From Isoetes taiwanensis (taxonomy: Eukaryota > Streptophyta > Lycopodiopsida > Isoetales > Isoetaceae): a stretch of DNA of 64,000 nucleotides. Below, piece after piece: positions 1 through 11,179 of this stretch. Under the pieces are notes generated by a model. The model saw only the letters and a list, made by a program, of their open reading frames with translations, was not told the origin of the DNA and searched no databases. The stretch spans positions 5,332,497 through 5,396,496 of the forward strand of contig JAJEKV010000062.1 of NCBI GenBank assembly GCA_021234155.1. Reading direction: 5' to 3'. A program made the position numbers and the translations under genes. The stretch's first letter is position 1. Every line of letters starts with the position of its first letter.

Positions 1-1690
1 AAGTTACTTGAATGGAGAATTCAACTGGCCGGATAGGGAAACCGGTTCCGAAGGGAGGCATTGGCATTTGCCCTCCCGAGGAGCACCGGTAGGAAAGCCT
101 ACCCCAGAAATCCAAACCCTATTTCGCCGGGCTTATTGCTTCTTGTTTTCAACCGCAACCATGTCTCAAGTGCAACCGAATAAAACTCGACCTCCATAAC
201 GTAAACCCTACAATAACCTAGCAACGCATCGTGGTTTACGCTTTGGAGGCCATACCCCAGCCGATTGGACCAGGATCTTGCACAATGTCATGAAGTAGTG
301 GGAGGGCGCTGACGCCGTAAGACGGAGCCCTAAAACCTTCCGTAAAGAAGTTCGTCCCAAAGGTCCTCTCTCGAGGGTCCTTGGCCACGGACGGGCAACT
401 CTCCCACCCCGAACCGCGGATCCGACTCTTCCAACGGTCTCAAACATCGACATTACCCTAGAGACCAAGTTTCGTGGGCGTAAGACCACCCCGCCCCCTA
501 AGCCAAAGTAGCTCATGTCCAACATGTTCAGAGGTGAATTGGCCTTAGCTGAGGGTGCGTAATACCGCCATGTAGAGGGTTCGTGGTATCTTTTGCTGCA
601 AAAAAATGACCGTAACTTGGTCCCTAGGGTAATTTCACTGCTTCTGACGACATGGCTAAGTCAAATCTCCATTCCGAGCCTTTGTACCGCCTCGAACGAC
701 AAAACACTTGGGTTTCTACACTACCCGACCGCAGACACTTTATGAGGGATATGTTCTCCTGACAGATCTTGAATTTTCTTGAGCCTGCTCGAAGCAAGTT
801 ACTTGAATGGAGAATTCAACTGTCCGATAGGGAAACCGGTTCCCGAAGGGAGGCATTGGCATTTGCCCTCCCGAGGAGCACCGTAGGAAAGCCCGCCTTG
901 TAAATCCAAACCCCATTTTCGCCGGGCTTATTGTTTGTTTTCAACCGCAGCCGCAACATGTCTCAAGTGCAACATGCCAAAACTTAGACCTCCATAACGC
1001 CCTACAATAACCTAGCAACACACAGTGGTTTACGCTTTTGGAGGCCATACCCCAGCCAACATTGGACCAGATCTTGCACAATGTCATGAGGTAGTGGGAG
1101 GGCAACACGCCAAGACCTGAGCCCCAAAACCTTCCGTAAGAAGTTTGTCCCAAAGGTCCTCTCCGGAGGGTCCTTGGCCACATGCGGGCAACTCTCCCAC
1201 CCCCAACTGTGATCCGACTCTTCCAACGGACTCAAACATCGACATTACCCCTCGAGACCAAGTTTCGGCTCGTAAGACCACCCCCGCCTCCCCTGAAGCG
1301 CCAAAGTAGCTCATGTCCAACACGCTCAGAGAATTGGCCTTAGCGGAGGGTGAAAAGATGTCCATGTAGAGGGTTCTTTTCTTTTGCTGCAAAAGAGGAG
1401 TCCCTAGGTAATTTCGCATGGCTAGTTTCTGACGACATGGCTAAGTCAAATCTCCATTCCGAGCCTTTGTATAACCTTTGAACGACAAAACACTTTGGGT
1501 TTCTACACCTAGAATAGAAGGACACTTTAGAACTCAGGGATTCTCCCCACAGATCTTGAATTTTTTTGAGCCTCGCCAAGCAAGTTACCCCAATAGAGAA
1601 TTCAACCTGGCCGGATAGGGAAACCGGTTCCGAAGGGAGGCATTGGCATTTGCCCTCCCGCAGGAGCACCGGGTAGGAAAGCCCCTTTCG
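1..1690. repeat. ~790-bp tandem satellite, subfamily A (2.1 copies)
   Basis: The unit opening AAGTTACTTGAATGGAGAA begins at 1, again at 796 and, diverged, at about 1582, giving periods of about 795 and 786 bp. Each unit carries a GGGAGGCATTGGCATTTGCC block and a block resembling GACCAAGTTTCGTGGGCGTA, which also occurs in the 3.1-6.0 kb array, so the two arrays are diverged subfamilies of one satellite. Copies differ by many small indels. Short open frames here are fragmentary, and I see no gene. Confidence 0.85.
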
Positions 1691-1694
1691 CAGA

Positions 1695-2290
1695 ACCTTT
1701 GTGATGTCCGCCTCCGGGGTCCGCCACCTAGGCTATAACATGCCACCCGGCTGCAACATGCCACGTGAGCTCCAACATGCCAAGTTGGCTCCAACATGCC
1801 ACCTAGGCTCATGCATGCCAAGGTGGCTCAAATATGCCACCTAGGCTCCAACATGCCACCGGGCTTCAACATGCCACGAGGCTCCAACATGCCAACCAGG
1901 CTCCAACATGCCTGCATGAGCCCCAGGGAAGCCCCTTTCCAAAGCCCCTTTCCAGAAGGAGCTCTAGCATGCCACCTAGGGGATCCAACATGCCACCTAG
2001 GGTCCCCAACATGCCAAGGTGGCTCCAACATGCCACCTAGGCTCAAGCATGCCACCTAGGCACTCCAAGTGGTGACATGGCATGTCAAGCAAAAGGCCAA
2101 GTTTTGACTAGGCTTAAAATGAAAAGATGTCCATCTTTGGTCTTTTTTTCATTGGGTGATGTTGGCAAATTTTGGGTGACATGGCTAGATGGTGGTGACG
2201 GATTAGGACTTTATGCAAGAAATATGATAACCTTTGAAATTTTTGTAGAGGAGTTTGGCAAGGATAGAATAGAAGGATCTTGAGAACTCA
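1695..2290 (+). repeat. Left arm of long inverted repeat, with CCAACATGCCACCTAGGCT minisatellite
   Basis: From about 1730 to 2070 a degenerate 18-24 bp unit of the form CCAACATGCCACCTAGGCT is repeated well over ten times. It is followed by a unique stretch (2040-2205) containing AAGTTTTGACTAGGC and GATGTCCATCTTTGG. The same sequence appears reverse-complemented at about 6035-6800, so this is one arm of a large inverted repeat. Subterminal minisatellites of this kind are known in foldback, MULE-like and CACTA-like plant transposons, but no transposase is visible between the arms. Confidence 0.8.
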
Positions 2291-3122
2291 CAAGCCCCTT
2301 TCCAAAGGAAGGGGAGTCTGAAAAGCATGTCACGCAGGGGATTCGACCCCATCTCCCGCATGGTCCCCGTGAGCATACACAGAGAACTCCATGCAAAGTT
2401 TCGATGTGTGAGTCTCCGCCTTGACGCTGAGATGTAAACCCTAGCAAACCCTAGGGTTTGATAGGGTTTACATTCTCGGATGCCCGGCGACCCGTGAGGG
2501 CCCGTGATCCGACGTGGAATACCCGCGGGATTACCCTCATGGCACCGGGAGACAGAGCCAAATTTCCTCCTCCATGCAAAGATAAACCTTTCTCGACTCC
2601 CCTTCACAAGCCCCTTTCCAAAGAAGGGAGTCTCTAAAGCATGTCCGCAATACCGGGGATTTGACCCCATCTCCCACTTGGCAAGTCCCCGCTGAGCATA
2701 TACAGAGAACTCCATGCAAAGTTTCGATGTGTGAGTCTCCGCCTTGACGCAAAGAAGATGTAAAAACCTAGCAAAAAGGTAGGGTTTGATAGGGTTTACA
2801 TTCGGGATGCTCCGGCGACCCGCAGGGCCCAGATCCGGCATGGAATACCCGCCCGGATTACCCTCATGGCACGCCCCATCGGGAGACAGAGCTTTGCTTC
2901 CTTCCACCCAGCGGCAAAGATACCTTTCTGAGACTCCTTCACAAGCCCCTTTCCAAAGAAGGGGAGTTCTGAAAAGCATGCCGCAGGGGGGGATTTGACC
3001 CCATCTCCCGCATGGTCCCCGTGAGCATACACACCAGAACTCCATGCAAAGTTTCGATGTGTTAGTCTCCGCCTTGATGCCGAGATAAACCCTACCAAAC
3101 CCTAGGGTTTGGTAGGATTTAC
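2289..3122. repeat. ~325-bp tandem repeat, three copies, each with a telomere-like palindrome
   Basis: The motif ACAAGCCCCTTTCCAAA recurs at 2289, 2607 and 2940 (spacings 318 and 333 bp). Each unit has a GACCCCATCTCCC block and ends in a palindrome built on AAACCCTA/TAGGGTTT (2434-2471, 2760-2799, 3085-3122). Because both spacings are multiples of three, a 343-codon reading frame stays open on the minus strand across all three copies (2203-3234). It matches nothing I know and is probably a by-product of the repeat. Confidence 0.85.
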
Positions 3123-5960
3123 ATTCGGGGATGCTCCTCCCCCCGGGAAGAGGGCCGTGGAACTTGTCCCCTAGGGTAATTTCGGCGTTCCGGATGACAT
3201 GGAGAGGTCGGATCGCCAACCGGGCCTCCTCCATGCCCCAAAATAAAAACGTGGTCTAAACTCGCCGTACCAACGGGGCCATCCCAATCAAAAATCGAGG
3301 GTCTAAAGCTCACCCGAAATACCGGGATTTTCCCTCAGACGCCAAGGCCACTTGGCAAGCCAGCCGGCTGAAAACCATGATTTTTCCCCCCCCCATGCAT
3401 TAATCATGAATTTCCTGATCATAAACACAAAAAAAAGCACGATAAAAATCCGGTCTCAAAAAAGGTGAAATTTTAGTGATGTATGCAAAGATGACGCCGC
3501 ACACGCAAGAGAAAAATGCACCGGCAATAGAAGCACAAGCAGAGGCATGAGACGAAGCCCGAGCCAACCCCTTCCCGAGGCCACCGGCCAGAACGCCCCA
3601 CCGGGCAAAGGGAGCTAGCTTTGCTTCTCCGTGGGTCACATGTATACCACCTAGCAGTCCTAGTGCTGCTATTCTCACTTCGATCTTCTACCAGTGGCCT
3701 CGTGGTGACCCCAAGTATCTTGTTCTCGCAGTTAGTCCAAGCCGGGGCCGAGGACGGCCGACCCCCACCCCGAATCGAGAACCGCTCGCCAATGGACCCA
3801 AACATCCCCATTACCTAGGAGACCAAGTTTCGTGGGCGTAAGACCACCCCTTCTCCAAGAAACGCCAAAGTAGGTCGCTTACTACACACTTGTAGTCAAT
3901 TGGCATGGAGGTGGATGTCAATACCTCCTAGTGGGGGTAAGTGATTGATCCCCCGAAAACCGGGTAGTGGAACTTGTCCTCTAGGGTAATTTCGGCGCCC
4001 GCACGATGTGGAGAGGTCGGATCGCCAACCGGGCCTCCATGCCCCAAAATCGAAAAACGGGTCTAAACCCCCGCCGTGGCCAACGGGGGCCATCCCAATA
4101 AAAAAATCGAGGGTCTAAAGCTCATCCGAAAATACCGGGATTTTCCTCAGACGCCATGCCACTTGGCAAGCCAGCTGGCTGAAAATCAGGATTTTTCCCC
4201 GCCCCATGCATTAATTATGAATTTCCGAGCATAAACACAAAAAACACGTATAAAAACCGGTCTCAAAAAGGTGAAATCTTGGCAGATATGCAACATGACG
4301 CCGCACACGCAAGAAAAAAATGCACCGACAATAGAAGCACAAGCAGAGGCATGAGACGAAGCCCGAGCCAACCCCTTTCGGAGGCCACCGGCCCAGAACG
4401 CCCCACCGAAAGCAAAGGAGCTAGCTTTTCTTCTCCGTGGTCACATGTATACCACCTAGCAGTCCTAGTGCTCCTATTGTCACTTCAATCTTCTACTGTG
4501 GCCTCGTGGTGAACCCCAAGTATCTTGTTCTTGCAGGCTAATCCAAGCCGGGGTCGAGGACAAGCCGACCCCCACCCCGAATCGAACCGGCTCCGCCTAA
4601 TGGACCCTAACATCCCCATTACCTAGGGGACCAAGTTTCGTAGGCGTAAGACCACCCCTCTTCAAGAAACGCCAAAGTAGGTCGCTTACTACACACTTGT
4701 AGTCAATTGGCATGGAGGTGGATGCCAATACCTCCTAGTGAGGGGTAAGTGATTGATCCCCCGGGAAAACTCGCCGTGGAACTTGTCCCCTAGGGTAATT
4801 TCGCCGCTCCGACGACGCCGGGCAGGTCGGATCGCCAACCGGGCCTCCTCCATGCCCCAAAATCGAAAACGTGGTCTAAACCCCCGCCAAGGCCAACTGG
4901 TGGCCATCCCAATCAAAAATCGAGGGTCTAAAACTCATCCGAAATACCGGGATTTTCCTATACTCTCGGGCCACTTGACAAGCCAGCTGGCTGAAAACCA
5001 GGATTTTTCCCCTGCCCCATGCATTAATTATGAATTTCCGAGCATAAACACAAAGAAAAGCACGTATAAAAATTCGGTCTCAAAAAAGGTGAAATTATGA
5101 TGTGCAAAGATGACGCCGCACACGCAAGAGAAAATGCACCGCAATAGAAGCACAAGCGAGGCATGAGACGAAGCCTCCGAGCCAACCCCTTCCGAGACCA
5201 CCGGCCCGGTAACGCCCTACTAGGTAGTGGAGCTAGCTTTGCTTCTCCGTGGGTCACATGTATACCACCCAGCAGTCCTAGTGCTGCTATTCTCACTTCA
5301 ATCTTCTACCGGGCCTCGTGGTGAACCCCAAGTATCTTGTTCTCGCAGGGTCCAAGCCAATGAGGACTGGGCCGGACCCCCACTCCCAATCCGAGAACCG
5401 GCTCCGCCAATGGACCCTAACATCCCCATTACCTAGGGGACCAAGTTTCGTGGGCGTAAGACCACCCTCCAAGAAACGCCAAAGTAGGTCGCTTACTACA
5501 CACTTGTAGTCAATTGGCATGGAGGTGGATGTCAATACCTCCCAGTGAGGGGTAAGTGATTGATCCCCCGGGAAAACTCGCCGGGAACTTGTCCCCTAGG
5601 GTAATTTCGTCCGCTCCGACGACGCCGGCGGTCGGTCGGATCGCCAACCGGGCCTTCTCCATGCCCCAAAATCGAAAAACGTGGTCTAAACCTTTGTCGT
5701 GGCCAACGCCGCCATCCCAATAAAAAATCGAGGGTCTAAAACTCATCCGGAAATACCGGGATTTTCCTATACTCGGGCCACATGGCAAGCCAGCTGGCTG
5801 AAAACCAGGATTTTTCCCCGCCCCATGCATTAATTATGAATTTCCCGAGCATAAACACAAAGAAAAGCACGATATAAAAATCCGGGTCTCAAAAAAGGTG
5901 AAATTCTTACAGATGTGCAAAGATGACGCTGCATATACGCAAGAGAAAATGCACCAGCAT
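3119..5960. repeat. ~808-bp tandem satellite, subfamily B (about 3.5 copies)
   Basis: The anchor GAACTTGTCC followed by CTAGGGTAATTTCG lies at 3160, 3970, 4779 and 5585, giving periods of 810, 809 and 806 bp. All units share a CATGCATTAAT block, a run of GC-rich sequence near TCGGATCGCCAACCGGGCC, and GGGATTTTCC. The family is the same as at 1-1690 but copies within this array resemble each other more closely. No coding capacity is conserved between copies. Confidence 0.9.
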
Positions 5961-6805
5961 ATATACCTTTCTTGAGACTCCCCTTCACAAGAAAGGGGCC
6001 GCTGAGGTGCCTCCGCCCTGTTTGCAAAGACATCCAAGGTCCATGTCACCATCATCTAGCCATGTCACCTAAAATTTGCCAACATCACCTATCGAAAAGA
6101 CCAAAGATGGACATCTTTGGTTTTTGGCCTAGTCAAAACTTGACCTTGCTTACTTGGCATGCCATGTCACCACTTGGGGTGCCTAGGTGACATGCTTGAG
6201 ACTAGGTGGCATGCCCGAGCCACCTTGGCATGTTGGAGCCCCGCATGGCATGTTGGAGCCACCTTGGCATGTTGGAGCCCACGTGGCATTATGGAGTCCA
6301 CGGCATGTTTGAGCCACCTTGGCATGTTGGAGCCTAGGTGGCATGTTTGAGCCCACCTTGGTGATGTTTGAGCCACCCGGCATGTTTGAGCCCTGGTGGC
6401 ATGTTGGAGCCTAGGTGGCATGTTTGAGCCACCTTGGAGATGTTTGAGCCTAGGTGGCATGCTGGAGCCACCTTGGCATGTTGGAGCCCAAGTGAGCCCC
6501 GGGCATGGCATGTTTGAGCTTATGTGGTGATGTGGTGTTTGAGCCACCTAGGAAATGTTGGAGCCTAGGTGGCATGTTGGAGCCCACGTGGTGATATTTG
6601 AGCCACCCTGGCAAGTTGGAGCATAGGGGAGCCCAGGCATGTTGGAGCCCAAGGGGTGGGGTTTGAGCAACGCTGGAGCCTAGGTGGCATGTTTGAGCCA
6701 TTTTGTTTTGATGTTGGAGCCCAGGTGGCATGTTGGAGCCACCTTGGCATGTTTTGAGCCTAGGTGGCATGTTAGAGCCACCCTTGGCATGTTGGTGCCC
6801 ACGCT
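5961..6805 (-). repeat. Right arm of long inverted repeat, with inverted minisatellite
   Basis: The unit AGCCTAGGTGGCATGTTGG, the reverse complement of the left-arm unit, is repeated some 20-25 times between 6180 and 6800. The segment 6035-6185 is the reverse complement of 2040-2205 (shared GATGTCCATCTTTGG and AAGTTTTGACTAGGC). The minisatellite is nearly twice as long here as in the left arm, so the arms have changed copy number independently. About 3.7 kb of satellite-type repeat separates the arms. Confidence 0.8.
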
Positions 6806-6879
6806 ATGCAAAAAATAGGTGTTAAGTAATTGAAGTAGTTGAAGTAACTTGTGTTACATGGAATACTAGTATAAGAACA

Positions 6880-7290
6880 TGTGATCGCAGTACGGCATCA
6901 CATGTAGCAAAATAGTCCTACCACTATAAAGACCCGTGATATGGAAGGATAGGACATGTACTACAATGCCTTAGCAAATAAAGTACTCATTCTACTACTA
7001 TAAAGACATGTGACATGGAAGCATATGACATGTAGAGAATCAAGTATTCTTTTCCGACTTCTATAAAGACATGTGACAATAGAAGTATTACACACATGTC
7101 GTGAATTCATGTATTCTTCCTACAATGCCTTAGCAAATAAAGTACTCATCCTACTACTATAAAGACATGTGAATGGAAGTATAGGACATGTAGAGAATCA
7201 AATATTCTTTCCTACATCTATAAAGTGACAAAGACATGTAGAAATTCAAGTACTCTTTCCTACAAAGGATTGTATTATAAAATGACATGT
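6880..7290. repeat. Degenerate ~70-95 bp tandem repeat, CTATAAAGACATGTGACAT
   Basis: CTATAAAGACATGTGACAT and variants occur five times (near 6925, 6995, 7060, 7155, 7217), each followed by a version of GACATGTAGAGAATCAAG and a TATTCTTTCC box. It lies outside the right inverted arm and just upstream of the decayed retrotransposon. I see no gene. Confidence 0.7.
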
Positions 7291-7786
7291 CACAATAGAA
7301 GAAACTACAAAACAACAAAGGGATGTTTTAGTCCAAAAAAAAAAGAACACCATTATCGAACAAAACCATACCTTCACAAATCCACATGTAGGATTCTTTG
7401 AAAACAGGACATGTAGACCTACCAAAACTGATGTTTTCAACAGTGGACCAAAAACCGGGGTGAGTGTGTTAGCCCCCCACGCTAGACTACCAACCCGGCT
7501 ATCATCCGTGCCCGGCTCGCTACAAGGTAGTCGTGGTCAGAGGGAGAGAGCGCTCGCTACTTTATCTTGTACCTTTTGCATCGCCATAGGCCCGATCCCC
7601 TCAGTTTTGCTATGTTTATGTGTGAGTGTAAGGATTGTCCAATGTATAATATCTATCTCTGTATGATATCACTTTAAGTTTTGTAACTACCAATGTAATG
7701 ATCTCTAATGTAACGACTATTCTCACTTATAATAAAGATCTTTTCTATTGTACTCTTTGATTTACTCCGCCTTTAATATTATCTAA
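7291..7786. other. No gene; region upstream of decayed retrotransposon
   Basis: A GC-richer block (7440-7560) is followed by AT-rich sequence. It sits where a 5' LTR or leader of the element starting near 7787 would be expected, but I find no clear match to that element's 3' LTR and no standard methionine-tRNA primer-binding site. The 5' boundary of the element is therefore unresolved. Confidence 0.4.
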
Positions 7787-7857
7787 ATGATCTTGTTTGC
7801 GGGGCTTGATGTCACCGAATTTCGCTTTATATTTTTTATTGTCAATATAGGTGTACG

Positions 7858-9280
7858 AATGCCGCCCCGCGTACACCCCGAATGCCGCAGAGGGCTAACA
7901 CCGAAAGCAAGAACTTATGTTGATGAAGAGGCAATTAGTCGAAGTTACGACTTATGTGTTAAACGCCAATCCCCACAAAGATGTGCGCGGAAGATGGACC
8001 GGAGTTATCTCCGCTACCACCAAGTCCACCACCCCAGCAGCCACTTTGCACCGAACCGGGCCTCGTGATTCGCACAAAGGAGGCACTGCTCCAAACGCCA
8101 TCGGTTCCTCAAGGGATAGTGCCACCTCCTCACAATCAGCCACTTCGTGGTCCTCGAAGTCATCCCAGATTATCCGTGACCATGCAAAGCCACAAGGAGT
8201 ACCGTAAGACGGTTGATACGCTTACATAACCAAGATATGGAAAAATAGGAAACCCACCCAAATTTGATGGGAAATCTAGAGGCTGACTAAATGCAGTCCT
8301 GATTGACGAGATGAAGGAGTTTGAAAAATCCTATGGTATGACATTTAAAAGGATACGTGAAAGGTTGCCACCACAAACCTTACATGAGTCGCCTCGATTT
8401 GGTGGAAGGGCTATGCCCCCTGCCAAGCATCCGGATGTAAGTAGGTGCAAGTTCAAAAGTTTCCACAAAGCCTTTAAGTCCATTACGCGGCCTCGCGGCG
8501 GACAAATGCCAACAGATCCAAACTTTTAACGGCTGGAGCAAAAAGGGTATGGTCGGCCTGTGCCCACACGATGAATTCATGTGCCCCGAGGCTATATGTG
8601 CCGGGTATGAATGAAAAGAGGGCTCGGAGGGTTATATTGAAGGGTTGGCCCCCAATTAAACGAATGGTTAAGGCCATAGACCCCAAGTCGCTTGGTGTAG
8701 GGCGAGGCTAAGGCATTGAGCCTTGAAGAAGATATGCCGGGGCGCACTAACGCCCAAAGATCCTACTCCCACCACGCCATAATGGCTTTGCATAAAGGCC
8801 GCTCACCCAAATCGGGCCCTCTCCAGAGAACCCTAACTACGCCAGAAAAGAAAGTCACCTTCAAGACGCTCTCGCAAAACCAACAATGTTCGTGTAGAAG
8901 GAAGTTCGAACCTCTTACAGTCCATTCCCAAAGAGGTTTCGAACAACAGTCCGGAGATAAGACATGCTACAGTGTATGCAACCCGGCACTTCATGCAGAA
9001 TTGTCCTATGTCAACAATGCCAGACCGCCCAAATAGCCATGGTCGACCGATTGGGATGACCTCGAGTCCACACCACAACTGCCGAGGAGGAGGCTCCCAA
9101 TACATTCACGGTGAGTCCCATATCCTGCAGCCATTGAAACCGCAAATGCTGAAAGTCAACCTCGCCGTTATTTCCACCATAGGTCAAGTAGACAAAGAAA
9201 CCTTTATAATTCTCGATGGATACGGTAGTACACATAATTTTGCTTCTCCTAGAATGGCCTGTATTATGCTTGAAACCTGA
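7858..9280 (+). pseudogene. Gag and aspartic protease remnant of chromovirus 1
   Basis: From 7858 the plus strand has short, frame-hopping gag-like segments starting MPPRVHPECRRG and continuing with basic, Ser/Thr/Pro-rich stretches. A CCHC zinc-knuckle remnant can be read around 8963-9010: the first cysteine pair is in one frame and the RHFMQNCPM tail in another, so a frameshift splits it. Downstream, 9131-9280 contains LDGYGSTHNF, a damaged version of the retropepsin active-site region (normally D-S/T-G followed by A-T-H-N-F). Gag packages element RNA and the protease processes the polyprotein; neither could work from this sequence. Assignment rests on these motifs and on position upstream of the reverse transcriptase. 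Confidence 0.65.
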
Positions 9281-9809
9281 GATCCCTACCTAAGCCTCGC
9301 CACTTTAGCTGGTAAGATCAGACATACCATGGTCAGATTAACCTTAAAATGCAAATACCAAAAGTACCCGCTGCATTGGGTGCCGAATTAATGGATATAG
9401 GCAAATATGATCCGGATTGTTGGTATGGAATTCTGGCATCCGCAAAGGCCAATATAGACCATGAGAAACGAGAGGTTACCTTTCAACGCAAAATAATGGA
9501 GCCCTCCGCTGACTATAAAAGGTGACTCTTAAACCCCATTATGCGCCTTATGACCATCGTGCGCTAAATAAGGCTATAATGTAGGATAAGTTGCTTTTAG
9601 ATATCGACTTGCATCCATTGAGTCGATGCTAAAATGTAAGGCACTGATACCTTGCCAGAGGGCATTGCTAAACTTCTCCAGAATTTAGCGATCTTTTCCG
9701 TGATGAGATCCGTAAACTTCCTCCTTTTAGAGGAGTAGAAATGTGAAATAGCCTTAGAAAGGCCCCTGCATCGCATGAGTCCCCCGATTGGTAGAGCTTA
9801 AAAAGCAAC

Positions 9810-10500
9810 TTCAAGAGTTATTAAACCTAGGTTTCATTCGGCCCTAGCTTTCCTTTTTGGCCCTATCCTTTTTGTTAAGAAGAAGGATGGCTCCTTGAGG
9901 ATGTGTATTGATTATCGGCAGCCAATAAGCATACCATCAAAAATCGCCACGCTTTTGCCTAGAGCAGATGATCTTATGGACCAGGCCTGCAAGGGGCCAA
10001 GTACTTTTCAAAGATTGACTTACGCTCGGATATCATCAAATAAGAATTAAACAGGAGGACATCCATAACCTGCCTTCCCAAGACTAGATATGGGGGCACT
10101 GGTGAGTTTACCGCTATGCCTTTTGATTAACCAATGCCCCCCTTAAACTTTTATGCGTTAACGAACGATGTCTTCCCGCCAATACTTAGATGATTTTGTT
10201 GTTATTTTCTTTGATGACATTCTCATCTACAGAAGACACCGGAGGAGCATGAGAACCATCTTCGCTTGGCCCTACAAAAGTTAAGATCGCCACCAACTCT
10301 TTGCCAAGTTCTCTATGCAAATTTGCCACCCAAAGGTGGACTATTTAGGCCATGTTATTTCTACCAAGAAATTGCTACTGATCCAAAGAAAATACAAGGG
10401 GCCAAGGATTGGCCCATTCCTAGTAATGTGTCGAGGTCCAAGTTTCTTTGGGATTGGCGTGATATTACCGAAAATTTGTTAAGGATTTTGCAAAAATTGT
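9810..10500 (+). pseudogene. Reverse transcriptase remnant of chromovirus 1
   Basis: KKKDGSLRMCIDYRQP near 9880-9930 is the conserved N-terminal RT block of Ty3/gypsy elements, and YLDDFVVIFFDDILIY near 10180-10230 holds the catalytic region (the polymerase YxDD box is YLDD, followed by the FFDDILIY block). Between them the frame is lost several times by indels and stops, and a stretch of the palm domain reads only in pieces. RT copies element RNA to cDNA in the cytoplasmic particle. The domain is dead. Family assignment to Ty3/gypsy rather than copia is supported by domain order, with integrase following RNase H. Confidence 0.8.
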
Positions 10501-10599
10501 AGCACCTCTACCGACCTTACAAAGCATGAGGAAAGTCAAGGATTGATGGAACATTGGAAAGCAAAGGTCCAAAGACAGCCAAACTTAAGGTTGCCTTGA

Positions 10600-11020
10600 C
10601 ATCAGCACCAGTCCTCACATTGCCGGACCTTAAAAGGACAAGATAGTAGCAACAACATGCCAAGAAGATTGCTACAAAGGAGTTCTCATGCAAGATGAAA
10701 GGGTTATAGCCTATGATTCTAAGAAAATGAATGAGACAGAACAACGCTACCCTACCCATGATTAGGAATTGTTGGCTATCGTTCGCGCTTTGCGAATATG
10801 GAGACACTACCTTCTTGGTAGAAGATTCCACCTTGATACGGATCAACGAGTCTCCTTCATATTCATCGACCCAAATTAAATCTCAACCTCCGCTTTTGGA
10901 GAAGATGGATGGAATTTTTGAGGAGTATGATTTTGAGATTATGTATAAGCCCGGGAAACACAATGTGGTTGCCGACGCTGACGCGTTGTCACGCCATCCC
11001 CCCGCTAACATGAACCCATT
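10600..11020 (+). pseudogene. RNase H remnant of chromovirus 1
   Basis: The segment contains VIAYDSKKMNETEQRYPTHD, then an in-frame stop, then ELLAIVRALRIWRHYLLGR and a broken YKPGKHNVVADA block. This is the RNase H domain of Ty3/gypsy polymerase, which removes the RNA template during cDNA synthesis. The equivalent region of the second element (42.2-42.55 kb) is intact and almost the same in sequence, which confirms that the stop and frameshifts here are secondary damage. Confidence 0.8.
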
Positions 11021-11179
11021 GTAACGCAATTTCCACGCCACCAAAGTGAGTTTGGGAAGCAGATAGAGCAGACCTTAACCACAGATCCGTGAAGTTCCGA
11101 GATGTGTGGGATAGTCTCGAATAAGGAGGCACGCATGATAAGGAACGCCAAGCTTCCGCTCATATAAGAAAGAGGGTAA

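Noticed and set aside
1796-2059. Open frames through the minisatellite arms (MPPRLxHA-type repeats), here and at 6167-6770
   Set aside because: They are direct translations of the repeat unit on both strands, with no start context or conservation beyond the unit.
2320-2360. T-loop/B-box-like GGGGTCAAATCCCC on the minus strand of the 325-bp repeat, suggesting a SINE
   Set aside because: No A-box at the proper spacing and no SINE-like 3' tail; the motif drifts between copies.
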